Of a stretch of DNA of 64,000 nt, positions 10,540 to 21,622 are shown piece after piece (the first letter of the stretch is position 1; every line of letters starts with the position of its first letter). The notes beneath the pieces are model-generated. The model had not been told where the DNA came from and ran no database searches. It was given only the letters and a program-made list of their open reading frames with translations. The stretch comes from Cristatella mucedo. Its lineage: Eukaryota; Bryozoa; Phylactolaemata; Cristatellidae. Position numbers and translations under genes: made by a program. The stretch covers positions 4,631,501-4,695,500 of the forward strand of contig WPIO01000019.1 of assembly GCA_009760855.2 (NCBI GenBank), written 5' to 3'.

Positions 10540-13500
10540 ATGGCCGCCCGCTGGTGCAAGGATTTGTTGCTGGGGTGAGTGTGTCGATTAGCGTTTCCTC
10601 AGCTCCTGCTCGTTTTTAACCTTAGAGAACATTGCTACTACTTCGCTAATGCACTTTGGTGCTCATCCCTACCACCTATCGAGCTGCTTTAACTGTTCTG
10701 TGTTTTCCGAAGGCCAAATCCAGTGGCCTGAAGTAAGCAGCTTCACTCGGAACGTTTCGTCTTGACGTTCCCTAGAATTTAGCGTATGGGTGTGCGCAGA
10801 AGCCGTTTCGTGCACCACGCAATGAAGCTGCTCTGTTCTGTTTACCAGAATTATTCTGAGTGGCAATCCCACAAAATTATTTTGCGAGCATATCTTGTTA
10901 CTTCTACGGAAAAAAACCGCTGGCAACCGAAGTTGTTTCAATATTGCATTTCGGTTGATTGCATGTGATATGACTTTATGATATTACCCAGACATAATTG
11001 TCTTCAACCGGCTCCTCATCCCTTGGCTCGCTGAGGAGGCTGTATGCGATAACCATGACTTTGAGAGTCTGTCATCGGTGACCGTATGCAGTCTTTTGAG
11101 TATTTCTGTAAAGTTCAGCGTGTATCTCACAAGAAGCACCAGTAGCGCTATAAATGTATAAACATTTTCCACTTATCATCCGGTAAGCATTTTACGACAT
11201 CCATATTAGAGGCCTTCACATTGGCTCATCAAATTGTTTTTAATGCGACCCTCATCATGAACATCTTGCTAACCCTGCAGTTTCGTAGTCTTTACTTCTG
11301 CAGTTGTGGAAGTGCAAGATACGTATGTACTGGTTTACGCTATTTTCGCCAAAGTCTACCATGAGAATCCTGATAGCACTCAGGGCACTTAGGTAACACC
11401 AATATAAGTTTTCGGCTGTCCGTTGGTCACAGCAGACCTATTGACATGCTCGTGGCCTGCGAGGTCATTTGTGTACCCCGCATCTGCAGCTTAGAGATAT
11501 GTGCATCCAGCAGCAAAAACACGCAACCTTGCGCTCTTGTTATGGTTGCGTATGTGTTTATATCTCGCTTCGTGAGAGAATGAAAGAGGGGCACGGAAAG
11601 AGTGGGAGCATCTAAGAGCGAAGGAAAAAGAGAAAGAGAAACAGGGGATAGGTATCGGTATTATTAACTGCCAGCTCTATTGCCAGATCTCCGTGCTTAT
11701 GATGATGCTCGTTGGCTTGCTGCAGTGAGCGCTCAGATCTCTAGGCCTCGCGATATGTGGAAGCCAGCATTTTAAAACAGTCTATTCATACAGGTCGTCA
11801 TCTCTAACATACTGTGGTCAGTGCATGCTTCAAGCACGCTTGAACTCGAATCGAGCTTCTGTATCTCGAATTAACCGACAAGTTTATGCACGCATGTATC
11901 CTACACTCTTGGCGTTTTCGGATGGTTCTACAATTACGATCCGATACAAAGAGCCAAGAAAGCTGCTGACGGTATGATACGAGCATTCTTGAAGCAATTT
12001 GTTGAAGCGAGACTAGTGGCCATAAGGTTGGCTGCTTTCTCCCCAACTATGGCTGCCTGGTCGGCTGTTGCACTAGGCAGTGTTAAAGTCTACCTTGCGG
12101 GTCCAAACGAGGGAAATTATGCCAAAATAATCAACAGCCTAACGCACCACACGGATGGTAGGAGCACTAATGTTAGTAGAATGTAGCCTGTCCACTCCCT
12201 GATTAGTGATCACTTCTGCTATTCAGTCTTGCATTGACTCGGCAAGTTTCTCACTTACATCAGATGGTATAGCTTGCCAAGCCGCTTGCAATTTGTTCCG
12301 TAGTTCGAGAGGTGATCTGGTATTACTGTCTAGAGCTCTCAGCCGGCGCTGAACCTCGTCCCATAGCTTTGTAATTGGGTTAGGGTGTGAGCTGTGACCC
12401 GGCCACTGAAACCACGTGAAACGACTGGACATATCTGCAGGACAACTTTGACAGTATGTTTCGGATCGTTATACCATTAAGTAAAATTAGTGCCTAACAA
12501 TCTTAATGCACTTCGTACAAAAAAAAGTAGTCAAGGATTCAGAGGTAGCCTTTATTCAGTATGCCCTCATTGCAGTGATGTAAAATATAGCTGATTTAAC
12601 AGCCTCCTTTGTATAGTGGCAGAGGAGCTTTATCACCACTGCTTGCAGTTGGCAATTAAGAGTCGCGCACTACAGGATTCGAACTCACGACCTCGGTCGT
12701 GAAGAGTGAGCAACTTACCTCCTGGAGTATTAAGGCCCCTAAGTGCCCATATACAGCCTGCTGTGAAGCCTCCCCACACCATCACTGATCCAAACCAGAA
12801 CTTTTAAAGCTAGACATTTTTAACAAGCGTTGCAAGCAGGCACCAGCATATGCTTTGTCTCTCCCGCAACAAACATAGGATCGACTTTTGCTGCTTCCAT
12901 AAACGGTGACCTTCTGTCTGTGAAGAATATTTAGCTTTAATCTTCGGTCGTCCCGTGTCTGTGCTGTCATGCCCACTAAGGTCTTCGTGGACTTTAGTCA
13001 TTAGCCGAGCTTTCTTTGCTACCCTAGCCATAACCAGTGTTTTTTAAGCCTCCTTCCCACCATCCTGGCTGAGTATCGAGCTGGTGCTAAGCTCGGGTGT
13101 TTTGGCCTAGACTCGAGCAGGTGCAAAATGAGCGTTAAGGCATTCCATTTTCTTAAGCCGATCATCGCTCCTGTTGGAAGCTCAAGGGCATCCAGATGCA
13201 GGTCGGTTCTTCATCGTTGCTAGCGCCGACATTTTCTGAATGTTATATCGGACAGCTTTCTTACTTATTCTGAGCTTGCGAGAAATCTCTTGGTTTCTAA
13301 CCTTCCCAAGATGGTAAGACCGTTGCTGACCCTTCATAAAATTTGTAAGGCGGCTACCCTTTGGTAGATGATATGACTGCATGCACCTGTCGATATTGTT
13401 TGTTGGCTGTCGCCATGTTACTGAATGTCAGGCCAATTTTCCCAGTGCGTTAGTGTGTCCAGAATATGTCGCACCTTTTATTAGACGAATAATGTATGGA

Positions 13501-14797
13501 AATGTAATGTAAATTGCATCGAAAATATGTAAAGATACAAACACACTACAGGTTTTTTCATAATCCAATTCTTGTTAGCATTATTATGACGTAGCACACC
13601 GATGGGTAAGCGAAAGAATATCTCTAACCCTGCCACTGAAATCCGGAACCGAAGCTGGCCGTCAGTAAGGGAGTTATAATAATAATAACAATAATAATAA
13701 TAATGCACTTGATAAAGCGCCCTCAGAGAACTCAATCTCTTTCTAGGCGCTTTACATTTGCTGCAAAGGGAAACGCGATTGAATGGTGAGTAATATCATG
13801 CTTGATAAACAACATGAATAACCTGGTCAGGGGTGACATGCACAGGGTCAGCATGCAAGTGTGGTTAGTGGCAGCACGCATAAGCACATGAAGGATGAAT
13901 CACAGGGACCTACTAAATGCTGTCATAAATTGCTCTTTTAATTTTTTTTTAAATGTGATCAAGTCAGGGGATGTCGTGATAGAAGTCGGAAGTGAGTTCC
14001 AGGCCTTGGGAGCATACGAACTAAATACGCGGTCTCCAAAGGATTTGGGGTTTTACGAGGTATTGGTAAACTGTTGGATTCCGAAAAGCGGGTGGTACGA
14101 TGCTTGGCCTGGTTGGGGAGTAGATCTAAGAGATAGGCCGGAGCCAAAGAATGAAGTGACCTAAAAGTGAGGGACAAAACCTTGAAGTGGATGCGTTGCT
14201 TGACTGGTAGCCAGTGCAGGTGGGCGAGAAGTGATGTGATGTGGCAACTGCGCCGCTTACGACAGACAGGCCTTGCTGCGGAGTTTTTCACCAGCTGTAA
14301 TCGTCTGATTGTACATGCCGGTAGGCCAGCAGGCAGTGAGTTACAGAAGTTATCCGATTACTAAAAGGAAAGACGCCTGTTTCTGGGCTACCCCTGGTTC
14401 AGCACTCTGTAGTCCTCTTGAGCAATAAGTTACGGACCAAAACACAGCTTTCTCGTAGCCAATAAAGAAACATAGTTGTCAGTATTTAGCATCAATTTGA
14501 ACTAGTTCGAACAGCTATTGGCTGAGATACATCGAGCATACTTACAGGAGGTCAAGTGCTGCAAAACTTTATGGTCGATTTTGAATGTCTAATATTTGAA
14601 ATTGACCTAATTGTTTGGCAGGTATCGGCTTCTGCACTTCTTTTCTTTTTTAGCTGCCTGTTTCTATGAAAGAGCTATCGGCAGAAGAGCAGCAGTGGCT
14701 GGTGGACGCAAGGAAGCCGAAAAAGAAAGTTGTTATCGAAGAAGAAATTGAAGACGACTACGATGCCTCTCATTATGTGCAGAAAATAAAGCATTAA
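10540..14797 (+). CDS. Small unidentified gene (three-exon model)
   Basis: I do not recognise the product. The first exon 10540-10574 encodes MAARWCKDLLL and ends at a GTGAGT donor. The last exon 14654-14797 follows a pyrimidine-rich acceptor (ttttttag) and encodes LPVSMKELSAEEQQWL, then a basic KPKKK and acidic EEEIEDDYD stretch ending in VQKIKH and TAA. A direct join is out of frame. A 19-base microexon at 11304-11322 (acceptor ttctgcag, donor gtatgt) restores the frame and gives a 65-residue protein, but that exon is a guess. An AATAAA at 14785-14790 and an ATTAAA at 14793 overlap the stop codon, so the mRNA end is unclear. The last exon looks genuine because its codons are open and its composition is biased; the gene start is less sure. 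Confidence 0.4.
10575..12222. other. Intronic or intergenic stretch without a firm feature
   Basis: Apart from the possible 19-base microexon at 11304, I see no exon or transposon protein. Around 11575-11650 is a purine-rich AGAGA-type tract. Confidence 0.35.
12223..13400 (-). pseudogene. Degenerate Tc1-like transposon, split by a SINE
   Basis: The minus strand follows the Tc1 transposase from N to C. The helix-turn-helix EISRKLRISKKAVRYNI lies near 13290. The segment KYSSQTEGHRLWKQQKS lies near 12930, and GSVMVWGGFTAGC near 12780. The block FQWPGHSSHPNPITKLWDEV lies near 12390, where the usual QSPDLNPIE is degenerate. Between the last two blocks a tRNA-derived SINE has inserted. Stops and frame changes mark it as dead. 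Confidence 0.75.
12585..12745 (-). mobile_element. SINE-A copy inside Tc1
   Basis: The reverse complement carries the GGTAAG..GCTCAC tRNA-like head, a B box (GTTCGAATCC within GAGTTCGAATCCTG) and the AAAGCTCCTCTGCCACTATAC 3' region typical of this family. Confidence 0.75.
13676..14365 (-). repeat. LINE 3' half
   Basis: Minus strand: an AATAATAAT tail (13677-13704), the CCCTCAGAGAACTCAATCTC motif, then ORF2 C-terminal blocks [37 protein letters not shown] and KHRTTRFSESNSLP. It is truncated near 14365 and frame-shifted near its end. Confidence 0.85.
14654..14797 (+). CDS. Terminal coding exon of the unidentified small gene
   Basis: This is 47 codons and a stop after a strong acceptor. The C-terminus is highly charged: PKKKVVIEEEIEDDYDASHY. 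No family recognised. Confidence 0.55.
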   Translation: MPVSMKELSAEEQQWLVDARKPKKKVVIEEEIEDDYDASHYVQKIKH

Positions 14798-15032
14798 ATC
14801 GAGGCCTATACTGTCTGCAATTCATTATTAGTATTCTAATTCATATGCGTAGCTGGAAGATGCTTCGACATCAAGGTAGATCTGCAATCAGCCTGATTAA
14901 TATTAACAGGCTTGTTTGAACAGTGCTTGCAGTTTTATTTAATGAGGACGTAGCAGTCTTCTTTTATGGTGTAATATATTTAGGCATCTGGATCCCAGGA
15001 AAGTATTTTCGTTAACATGTCTGTAGTACTGG

Positions 15033-15150
15033 GTCTTAGCCCAGGGGTAAGGTGCTCGTACATCATGGCTCAGGCTGTAGGTTCGATTCCTGCAGAAGCA
15101 ATCCTTAATGCTGCAAGCAGGGTGGCTGTCACTAAGGTTATTCTAAAGTT
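15033..15150 (+). mobile_element. tRNA-derived SINE copy
   Basis: TTAGCCCAGGGGTAAGGTGC resembles an A box, and GGTTCGATTCC near 15080 matches a B box. The downstream part resembles the SINE-A body (CTGCAAGCAGGGTGGCTGTC). Confidence 0.6.
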
Positions 15151-15239
15151 CAGCCCACCCACCCCCCTGCAATGTGCATATCACCTTTGTTCCGAAAGGT
15201 AGGCCGGAACAAGAGAAGAAAGCTAACAATGAGTGACAT

Positions 15240-15535
15240 AACCTTATAATAATAATATATTTGATATAGCACCCTCAGAGAACTCAATCTCTTTGTGGGC
15301 AATTTATATTTGCTGCAAAGGAAGCACGATCGAACCGTTAGTGATCGCATGCTCAATAAACAACAAGAATAACATGGTTAGGGGTGACGTGCACACGGTC
15401 AGCATGCAAGTATGGTTCGTGGGACCATGCACAGTGTCAGCAGGCATAAGCGCATAAAAAACGAATCACAGGGACCCACTAAATGCTGTGATAAATAAAT
15501 GAGTTTAGTTTCTTTTTAAATGTGGTCAAGTCAGG
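15240..15535 (-). repeat. LINE 3' end fragment
   Basis: An ATAATAATAT tail, CACCCTCAGAGAACTCAATC, then the non-coding 3' region shared with the other copies (AACATGGTTAGGGGTGAC, GGTCAGCATGCAAGTATGG). It ends just inside ORF2. Confidence 0.8.
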
Positions 15536-15644
15536 ACCTTGAAATCAATAAGGTGCCGCTTGTGGGTGAGGCTCTTTTGTCGCTATGCAAAAGATACTGT
15601 TGAATCAATTATTATTTTAAGCAACCTCGAACTCTTGCGATGGT

Positions 15645-15756
15645 ATGTAGCTGGTTTGGCCCAGTGGTTAAGGTGCTCGTCCCACCGAGGTAGTGGGCTC
15701 GAGCCCTGTGGCATATATGAAGCGCCTGAATAGAGATTAAGGTCTCTTAGGGCGTC
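15645..15756 (+). mobile_element. SINE-B copy, fused to a LINE
   Basis: The head GGCCCAGTGGTTAAGGTGCTC is followed by the B-box-like palindrome GGGCTCGAGCCC, then the tail GAAGCGCCTGAATAGAGATT and CTCTTAGGGCG. The tail stops abruptly and LINE coding sequence begins at the next base. Confidence 0.75.
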
Positions 15757-16441
15757 TTGACTTCTGTAACTCACTGCTGGCTGGCCTACCGGCATGTGCA
15801 ATCAGGCGATTACAGCTAGTGAAAAACTCCGCAGCAAGGCTTGTCTGCCGTGAGCGTTGCAGTTGCCACATCACACCACTTCTTGCCCACCTGCACTGGC
15901 CACCAGTCAAGCAACGCATCCACTTCAAGGTTTTGTCACTTACTTTTAGGTCACTTCATTCTTTGGCTCCGGCCTATCTCTCAGATCTACTCCCCAACCA
16001 GGCCAAGCATCGTACCACCTGCTTTTCGGAATCCAACAGTTTGCCAATACTTTGTACAAACCCCAAATCCTTTGGAGACCGTGCATTTAGTTCGTATGCT
16101 CCCAAAGCCTGGAACTCACTCCCGACTTGCATCAGAACATCCCCTGACTTGACCACATTTAAAAAGAACTTGAAAACAAATCTATTTAGAACAGCATTTA
16201 GTGGGTCCCTGTGATTCATCCTTTATGTGCTTATGCGTGCTGACACTGTGCATGCTGCCACTAACCACATTTGCATGCTGACCCTGTACATACCACCCCT
16301 AACCATGTTATTCATGATGTTTATCAAGCATGACATTACTCACCATTCAATCGCGTTTCCCTTTGAAGCAAATCTAAAGCACCTAAAAAGATTGAGTTCT
16401 CTGAGGGCGCTTTATCAAGTGCATTATTATTATTATTATTA
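15757..16441 (+). repeat. LINE 3' half with complete tail
   Basis: Reads [17 protein letters not shown]-like sequence, [51 protein letters not shown] and SPDLTTFKKNLKTNLFR on the plus strand. A 131-codon frame remains open at 15819-16214. The non-coding 3' region ends with GAGTTCTCTGAGGGCGCTTT and an ATT repeat. It is one of the best-preserved C-termini in the window. Confidence 0.88.
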
Positions 16442-16892
16442 ACATTGTTTTTCATAACTTGGAATCGAAGCCTTAGTTACGAAACACTTATTGTTTAAGA
16501 AGCACTTATTGTGGAGATGGCTGCTGTATCGCAGTTCGATTCGGTAGGGCTGGTAATCCGAGTCGGGCCACTAGAAGTCATAGCATGTAGACTTGAAACC
16601 GAAATCTCATTAAATGAAGTAGGTAAACGTGGGATACTGTTGGCTATAATTTGGAGTCAAACCGCCGTTCCTCAAAGTTTTTGCAGAAATGAAAGCTGTA
16701 TGGCCGTTCAAATGTGTAAATGGGCTGGACGGCCCGGGATATTTGAGCCCATAGCACGAGACCGTGCTAGCTAAATTGCATGAAATTCGATGGGTAAACT
16801 CAGAACACCATTCTGTATAATTTTGAATCGAAACCACAGTGCTCTGACGTGTATTGCGCAAATAGCAGCTGTACGGCAGTGCATCGGTGAGC
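16442..16892. other. No recognised feature
   Basis: Open frames of about 90-125 codons occur on both strands but resemble no family I know and have no splice context. Confidence 0.3.
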
Positions 16893-17060
16893 CGTGATGG
16901 CACACTAGGTAAGGCGGTTGCTTTTAATGACCTCAATGCTGAAGTCGTGGGTTCGGATCCTGCGGTGGGCGATGCTTTAATGACCACTGCAAGATAGTCT
17001 TAAAAGCTCTTCTGTCGCTATACAAAAGAAGCTATTAAATCAGCTAATATTTGCATTGCA
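16893..17060 (+). mobile_element. SINE-A copy
   Basis: A-box region ACACTAGGTAAGGCGGTTGC, B box GGGTTCGGATCCTG, then GGGCGATGCTTTAATGACCA and the 3' portion GCTCTTCTGTCGCTATACAA. Confidence 0.85.
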
Positions 17061-17611
17061 GTTATTTATGGGGTCCGAGTCTCTCTGCTAGTTTTCTGGA
17101 TTTCCATACGTATTTGATAACAGTGATCAACAAGTTCTTTTTGAGCGCTTATCGTCTCGCTTGGGTGTTACAAGATTTAGGTCCCGTCAGTGGAATATTT
17201 CAGAGCATTATTTTCAATGGCCAAAAGAAATCTTCATATGTACCGGTATAGCGATCTTTCTCTGCATGACTTCAGCTCGTTGAACTCTCGTCACTCCCCG
17301 TTCTTTGCGTGTTATAGCAATTTTCATTTTGATAGCAACAAACTTAATCAAATTGAATTAAAATTAAACTAATTTCCTAGAAGCTGGAAAATCCAGTCCT
17401 GCTCAAAAATTGGAATGCCTTATCCTCAAAATGGGCATGCGCAGCATATCGCCTGTTTTGTTTGGGCAAAATCTGAGTGTACCGCTCAAAAGTGAAATTT
17501 CGTTAGATGACCATGTCAGCTCCACAATCAAGACCGTCTACTGTCGACGATATACTATTTCAAAAGTTCGGGCTTTCTTAAATAACGATGCCACCGAGTG
17601 AAATGAAAGGT

Positions 17612-17658
17612 CATCTGATTTAACTGACTCATTTGTATACCGCCAGAAGAGCTTTTAG

Positions 17659-17661
<3 letters not shown>
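17612..17661 (-). mobile_element. SINE-A 3' fragment
   Basis: CTGATTTAACTGACTCATTT..CCAGAAGAGC is the reversed SINE-A tail, running directly into a (TA)n tract. Confidence 0.5.

Positions 17662-17715
<54 letters not shown>
17662..17715. repeat. (TA)n microsatellite
   Basis: About 27 TA units. Confidence 0.97.
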
Positions 17716-17719
<4 letters not shown>

Positions 17720-18861
17720 GTAATGATCTCGTTTTCATTTGTCCGTTAGTTTAGTTAGTCCGTCAGTGACGTCACTTCTACTGACTCCTTTGCGTTGTAT
17801 CTATAGTGTGTACCTTACGGTACAGCAATGGTGATTTTAAAAAGGGGAGACAAAGTGTGCCAATTCGCATACGCAGCTGCAAAATGCACTCTCATAGTCG
17901 AAATTGAACATTGAAATGCTAAAATTTCACGGCACTACGAAGTTGAGAGGATTTTCTAAAGGACGACAAAGGCGTTCCGGCATCTTGCTCTTTCTGCATT
18001 ACGGTGGCTTTCGCCCGAAGTGACGACAGGCGCTTCACTGCTTCCGCTCGCGCCGGCTGAGTTGGCTTATTAGAAAGCTGCTATAATGAGCGCGACCGAT
18101 AGGCAGCCGTACTTCACCTGCCTTTGTTTAGCGACGGAATCGCATAAATGCAATTTGCCCCCGATTCTTCACGGGGCATATTGTATAATTAATATAAATT
18201 TAAAGATGTTCAGAATGTCTGATTGTTACATACATGCAACTCAATATTGATTCGTTACCCGGTGTGAGCAAAATTTAAAAAAATTCATCTACTTCAATTT
18301 TGCTGCTGTGGTTGCGGGCCCACCAGATAGGTCAGCGACATTCGGGCCCGCTTTCCAAAGGAAAGATGGAGTTTCGGGGATTTTTAATGGGTGCAGGCTA
18401 ATTTTCATTTAAATTGGATTTCTGCCCACCATTGTAACCGGCAAGTTTTCACAACGATAATTGGGAACAAATATTAGCAAAGCGAGCAGACTATAAGCGT
18501 GCCTATCGCAGACAGCAATGAGAAAATCAAGCAGCAAAGTAAGCCACTCAATGCCACGTTGCCAAAACTGAACAAAAACCTCGCATATGACCAACTCTAC
18601 AACAGGAAGTGACTGAAGAAGCCCCAGGAGCTTCGTGCTGTCGAAGTTCAGCGAACGCCTCACTTATGACGAGGCTAAAATCAAAAAGAGACTGGAGGGA
18701 AGATTTGAGCACTTGACGACCCAGGTCGCGGTAATGAGTCCTTCCCCGACAGTGGGCCGGGCTCACCGGCAAGGCTGGGCTTACCACTATGTCAGCGGAC
18801 ACTGCGACAGCAATGGAATACAACACTGAAAGTTACCATGATTTTCCCCGGGCATAAATAT
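17716..18861. other. Moderately GC-rich stretch, no recognised gene
   Basis: It contains a GC-rich patch near 17960-18130 but no exon or repeat protein that I can support. Confidence 0.35.
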
Positions 18862-18864
18862 TTA

Positions 18865-18968
<104 letters not shown>

Positions 18969-19014
18969 TTGAAAGGGTGACGCCAGCTAAACCAGTCGGA
19001 TTCAATAAATAAAT

Positions 19015-19200
19015 AAATAAAATAAATACTATCTGATTTAACATACTCTTTTTGTATAGCGACAGAAGAGCCTTTACGGCTATCACCACCGCTTGCAGTG
19101 GCGATAAAGGATCGCCCACCGCAGGATTCAAACCCACGATCTCGGGGCCGAGGTCGTGAAAAGCAACCGCCTTACCCAGTGAGGATTCTGGCTGGTAATC
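19015..19200 (-). mobile_element. SINE-A copy, full length
   Basis: In reverse: CACTGGGTAAGGCGGTTGC (A box), GTGGGTTTGAATCCTGCGG (B box), GGGCGATCCTTTATCGCCAC, then the GCTCTTCTGTCGCTATACAA tail and a TTTATT-rich end. Confidence 0.87.
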
Positions 19201-19857
19201 ATTATTCACGATTACGTGATTATGCGATAATCTATGGCCGAGGCCGTATTAAAGCCACCACCATGAGATAGCAAATTCTTGGGATTTCGGACTCGGCATT
19301 GTTATTTGAGCTGATTTTAGCTCCAGGGCCGGATAACCGTAGGTGTACGCCATGGCCGCTCTATAAACGTCCGCTGCTGTCAAATAGACTTGTCTATGTT
19401 ACAGATATGGACTTGATATGTTAAGGCACGAGTGCTCTTCGTCGCTGCCCTGTTCGTGCTACTGTCGGCATACCTGCATGGATTGGGACAGCACCTGCGA
19501 TTAGCTAACCGTGCAACAAGTTTCAGGCGTCAGCAGTATTCGTCGAGCCTCGGCTGAGGCTAGCACCATTACGATCAGCGATTGGAGCAATAACATTGCT
19601 ATTGTATTGTCAATTTTAAAACCTAAGCATAAATTTATTTATATTTTCATAGCAAAAAATAAAATATGGTATCATTGTGATTGCAAGCAATACAATATAT
19701 TGTCATTGTCATAGAAGCAAAATTTATAAAATTGTTCTACCTAACACGCTACACGGACTTATACAGTCCGCGATTCACACAATGCCGTCAGATTCAGGAC
19801 TCTGGTGGAACTGCCTTTAAAAATTAACACTAAAATATATAAACTGCTACATGCAAT

Positions 19858-19903
19858 AATATATATATATATATATATTTATTTATTTATTTACACACAC
19901 ACG

Positions 19904-19936
<33 letters not shown>
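19858..19936. repeat. Compound (TA)n/(TTTA)n/(CA)n microsatellite
   Basis: TA, then ATTT, then CA, then TA units in succession. Confidence 0.95.
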
Positions 19937-19939
19937 CCA

Positions 19940-21435
19940 TTAGGACAATACAATATATTGATATTGTTACGCCACCCGATGCAGTATAATTTTAATAATA
20001 AAATACAATATATTCCCATAAATATATTGTAAAGGAGGTTTTATTACGAGCGCGGCGTTTGCGGCATAGTTCTGACTGAATGTGGAAGCCGAACGCCACG
20101 TTTTGTAGTAAGGCCAGTCCCCCCCCCCACCCCGGTAACCGGACTAGGGGCGGACTCGACGGTACGGCCACCTGCTGAGTCGGGCCAATAAGGTGAACAA
20201 CTTCATTGGAATTGCATTTTCGAGCATTATATGCTTAATTTTACTTAATCTTTGATTTAATTCGGTTCCGGTTAAAAGCCACCCGTAACGGTGCCTAAAT
20301 TAGCAGGAGTCCTGTTCATCCGCGACCCCGCCCACAGCGAGGAGAGGGCAGAAAGGAGGCGACTCTCCTTAAAGTGAGGTAACAAACGTCACTCAAGCGG
20401 TCTTGGTTGGATATCGCGCGAGTTGACGCGCATTGGCGGTGAGCTCGCGTGGGCTTAAGGGAGTTCGAGCCATACGATATTGCGCGCCCGCAGCAGGTAA
20501 GCCTTATCTGTTGTCGTTATCCAAGCTGCATACCTTCCAAAAAACATTTCACAACGAGCAGTCTACCTCTGCGTGTACCTTCTTTTTGGCCGACGCAGTC
20601 GGCTTCTCCGTATGTACTTTGCCATGATATTGCTGGCGTTATCAATATTTATTGAAATGTAACTGTCCCAACTCAGCGTTTGAGCCTACCAGAATCACAT
20701 ATCAAGCTGATTTGTGCGCCGCTTTTTGGCAAGCTAAGATTGGTTCTCTGTACCTCTCCCCATCCATGCCGGCCCCTGCCTTTGCTAGACCTCCGCAATG
20801 TAGTAGACCTGCACTATTTTCCAAACAGAAGGAGTAGCGGTAAACCATAAGCTTTGCAGTCGCTAGATTTTGTTACAGTTGCGTAGCGACCGTGGTTATC
20901 TGTCATGACGGGTTGACACCATCAGCGTTGAGACTAGCCATCCACCCGTTTTCATTCGGTTGTGGCAGCGCTCAGACTATATTGTTTCTACGCCTCTTTC
21001 CATTAGGGCTGCTGGTCGAGACCTTTGGGACATAACTGTCGCACATACACATCCACCTATTATCTGACCAAGAGTACCTATGCCCTTTTCGCTGTGGCTT
21101 TGAAGGCGCAATGGGCTGTTTTTTCAGCTTGTACTTTCGTTTAGCGCGTTATTATTTTTTTATAGCCGGATATAACTAGAGATTTATGTGCTTCCAATTC
21201 TTCCGCTTGTCGCCCTATTTATCTATACTAGTAAATTGCCTCCACTCGTTGCTCTGCTTAGCTGCCTGTAATGGCTTGACTCCTCTTGAACCCTCTGCTG
21301 CGGTCATTGCCAAGTCCTAAAGCTTTGTGACACTAAACACCTTTGCCTCGTGCAGAGACGCGGACATCCAGCCAACCTTATGCATCACGGTGGTGGAACA
21401 GTGGGCCAGTGTTCATTCAGTGCTAGGCCATAGGG
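19940..21435. promoter_or_regulatory. Upstream region of MAD1
   Basis: No transposon protein is visible. The part from 20080 to 20640 is GC-richer than its surroundings and free of recognised repeats. It could hold the MAD1 promoter or 5' non-coding exons; a possible acceptor (ggccatag) lies 3 bases before the MAD1 ATG. Inferred from position only. Confidence 0.35.
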
Positions 21436-21622
21436 ATGGCTACTTCTGATAACGATAATACATGCATCATTCGCATGAAAAGAGACTTCGATGACTTCAT
21501 TTCAAAAAGTCGACCGGAGACGAAATTTGGGCAGAAAAAGCTATGTCTTGATGACAGCCACATGGGGATAATCGCCGTGGACCCTAGCGATGTCTCCATG
21601 ACCACATCACTTAATGAGCTCG
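21436..21622 (+). CDS. MAD1L1: MAD1 exon 1 (N-terminus)
   Basis: It begins [18 protein letters not shown]; the following DDFISKS parallels human NNFISQ. It ends with one base of a codon before donor gtaagaac. That base plus the first two of exon 2 give aspartate 63, so the 6.7-kb intron 1 joins in phase. Confidence 0.75.

Noticed and set aside
15650-15720. Possible tRNA gene
   Set aside because: A- and B-box-like sequences are present but there is no acceptor-stem complementarity, and the LINE-like tail identifies a SINE.
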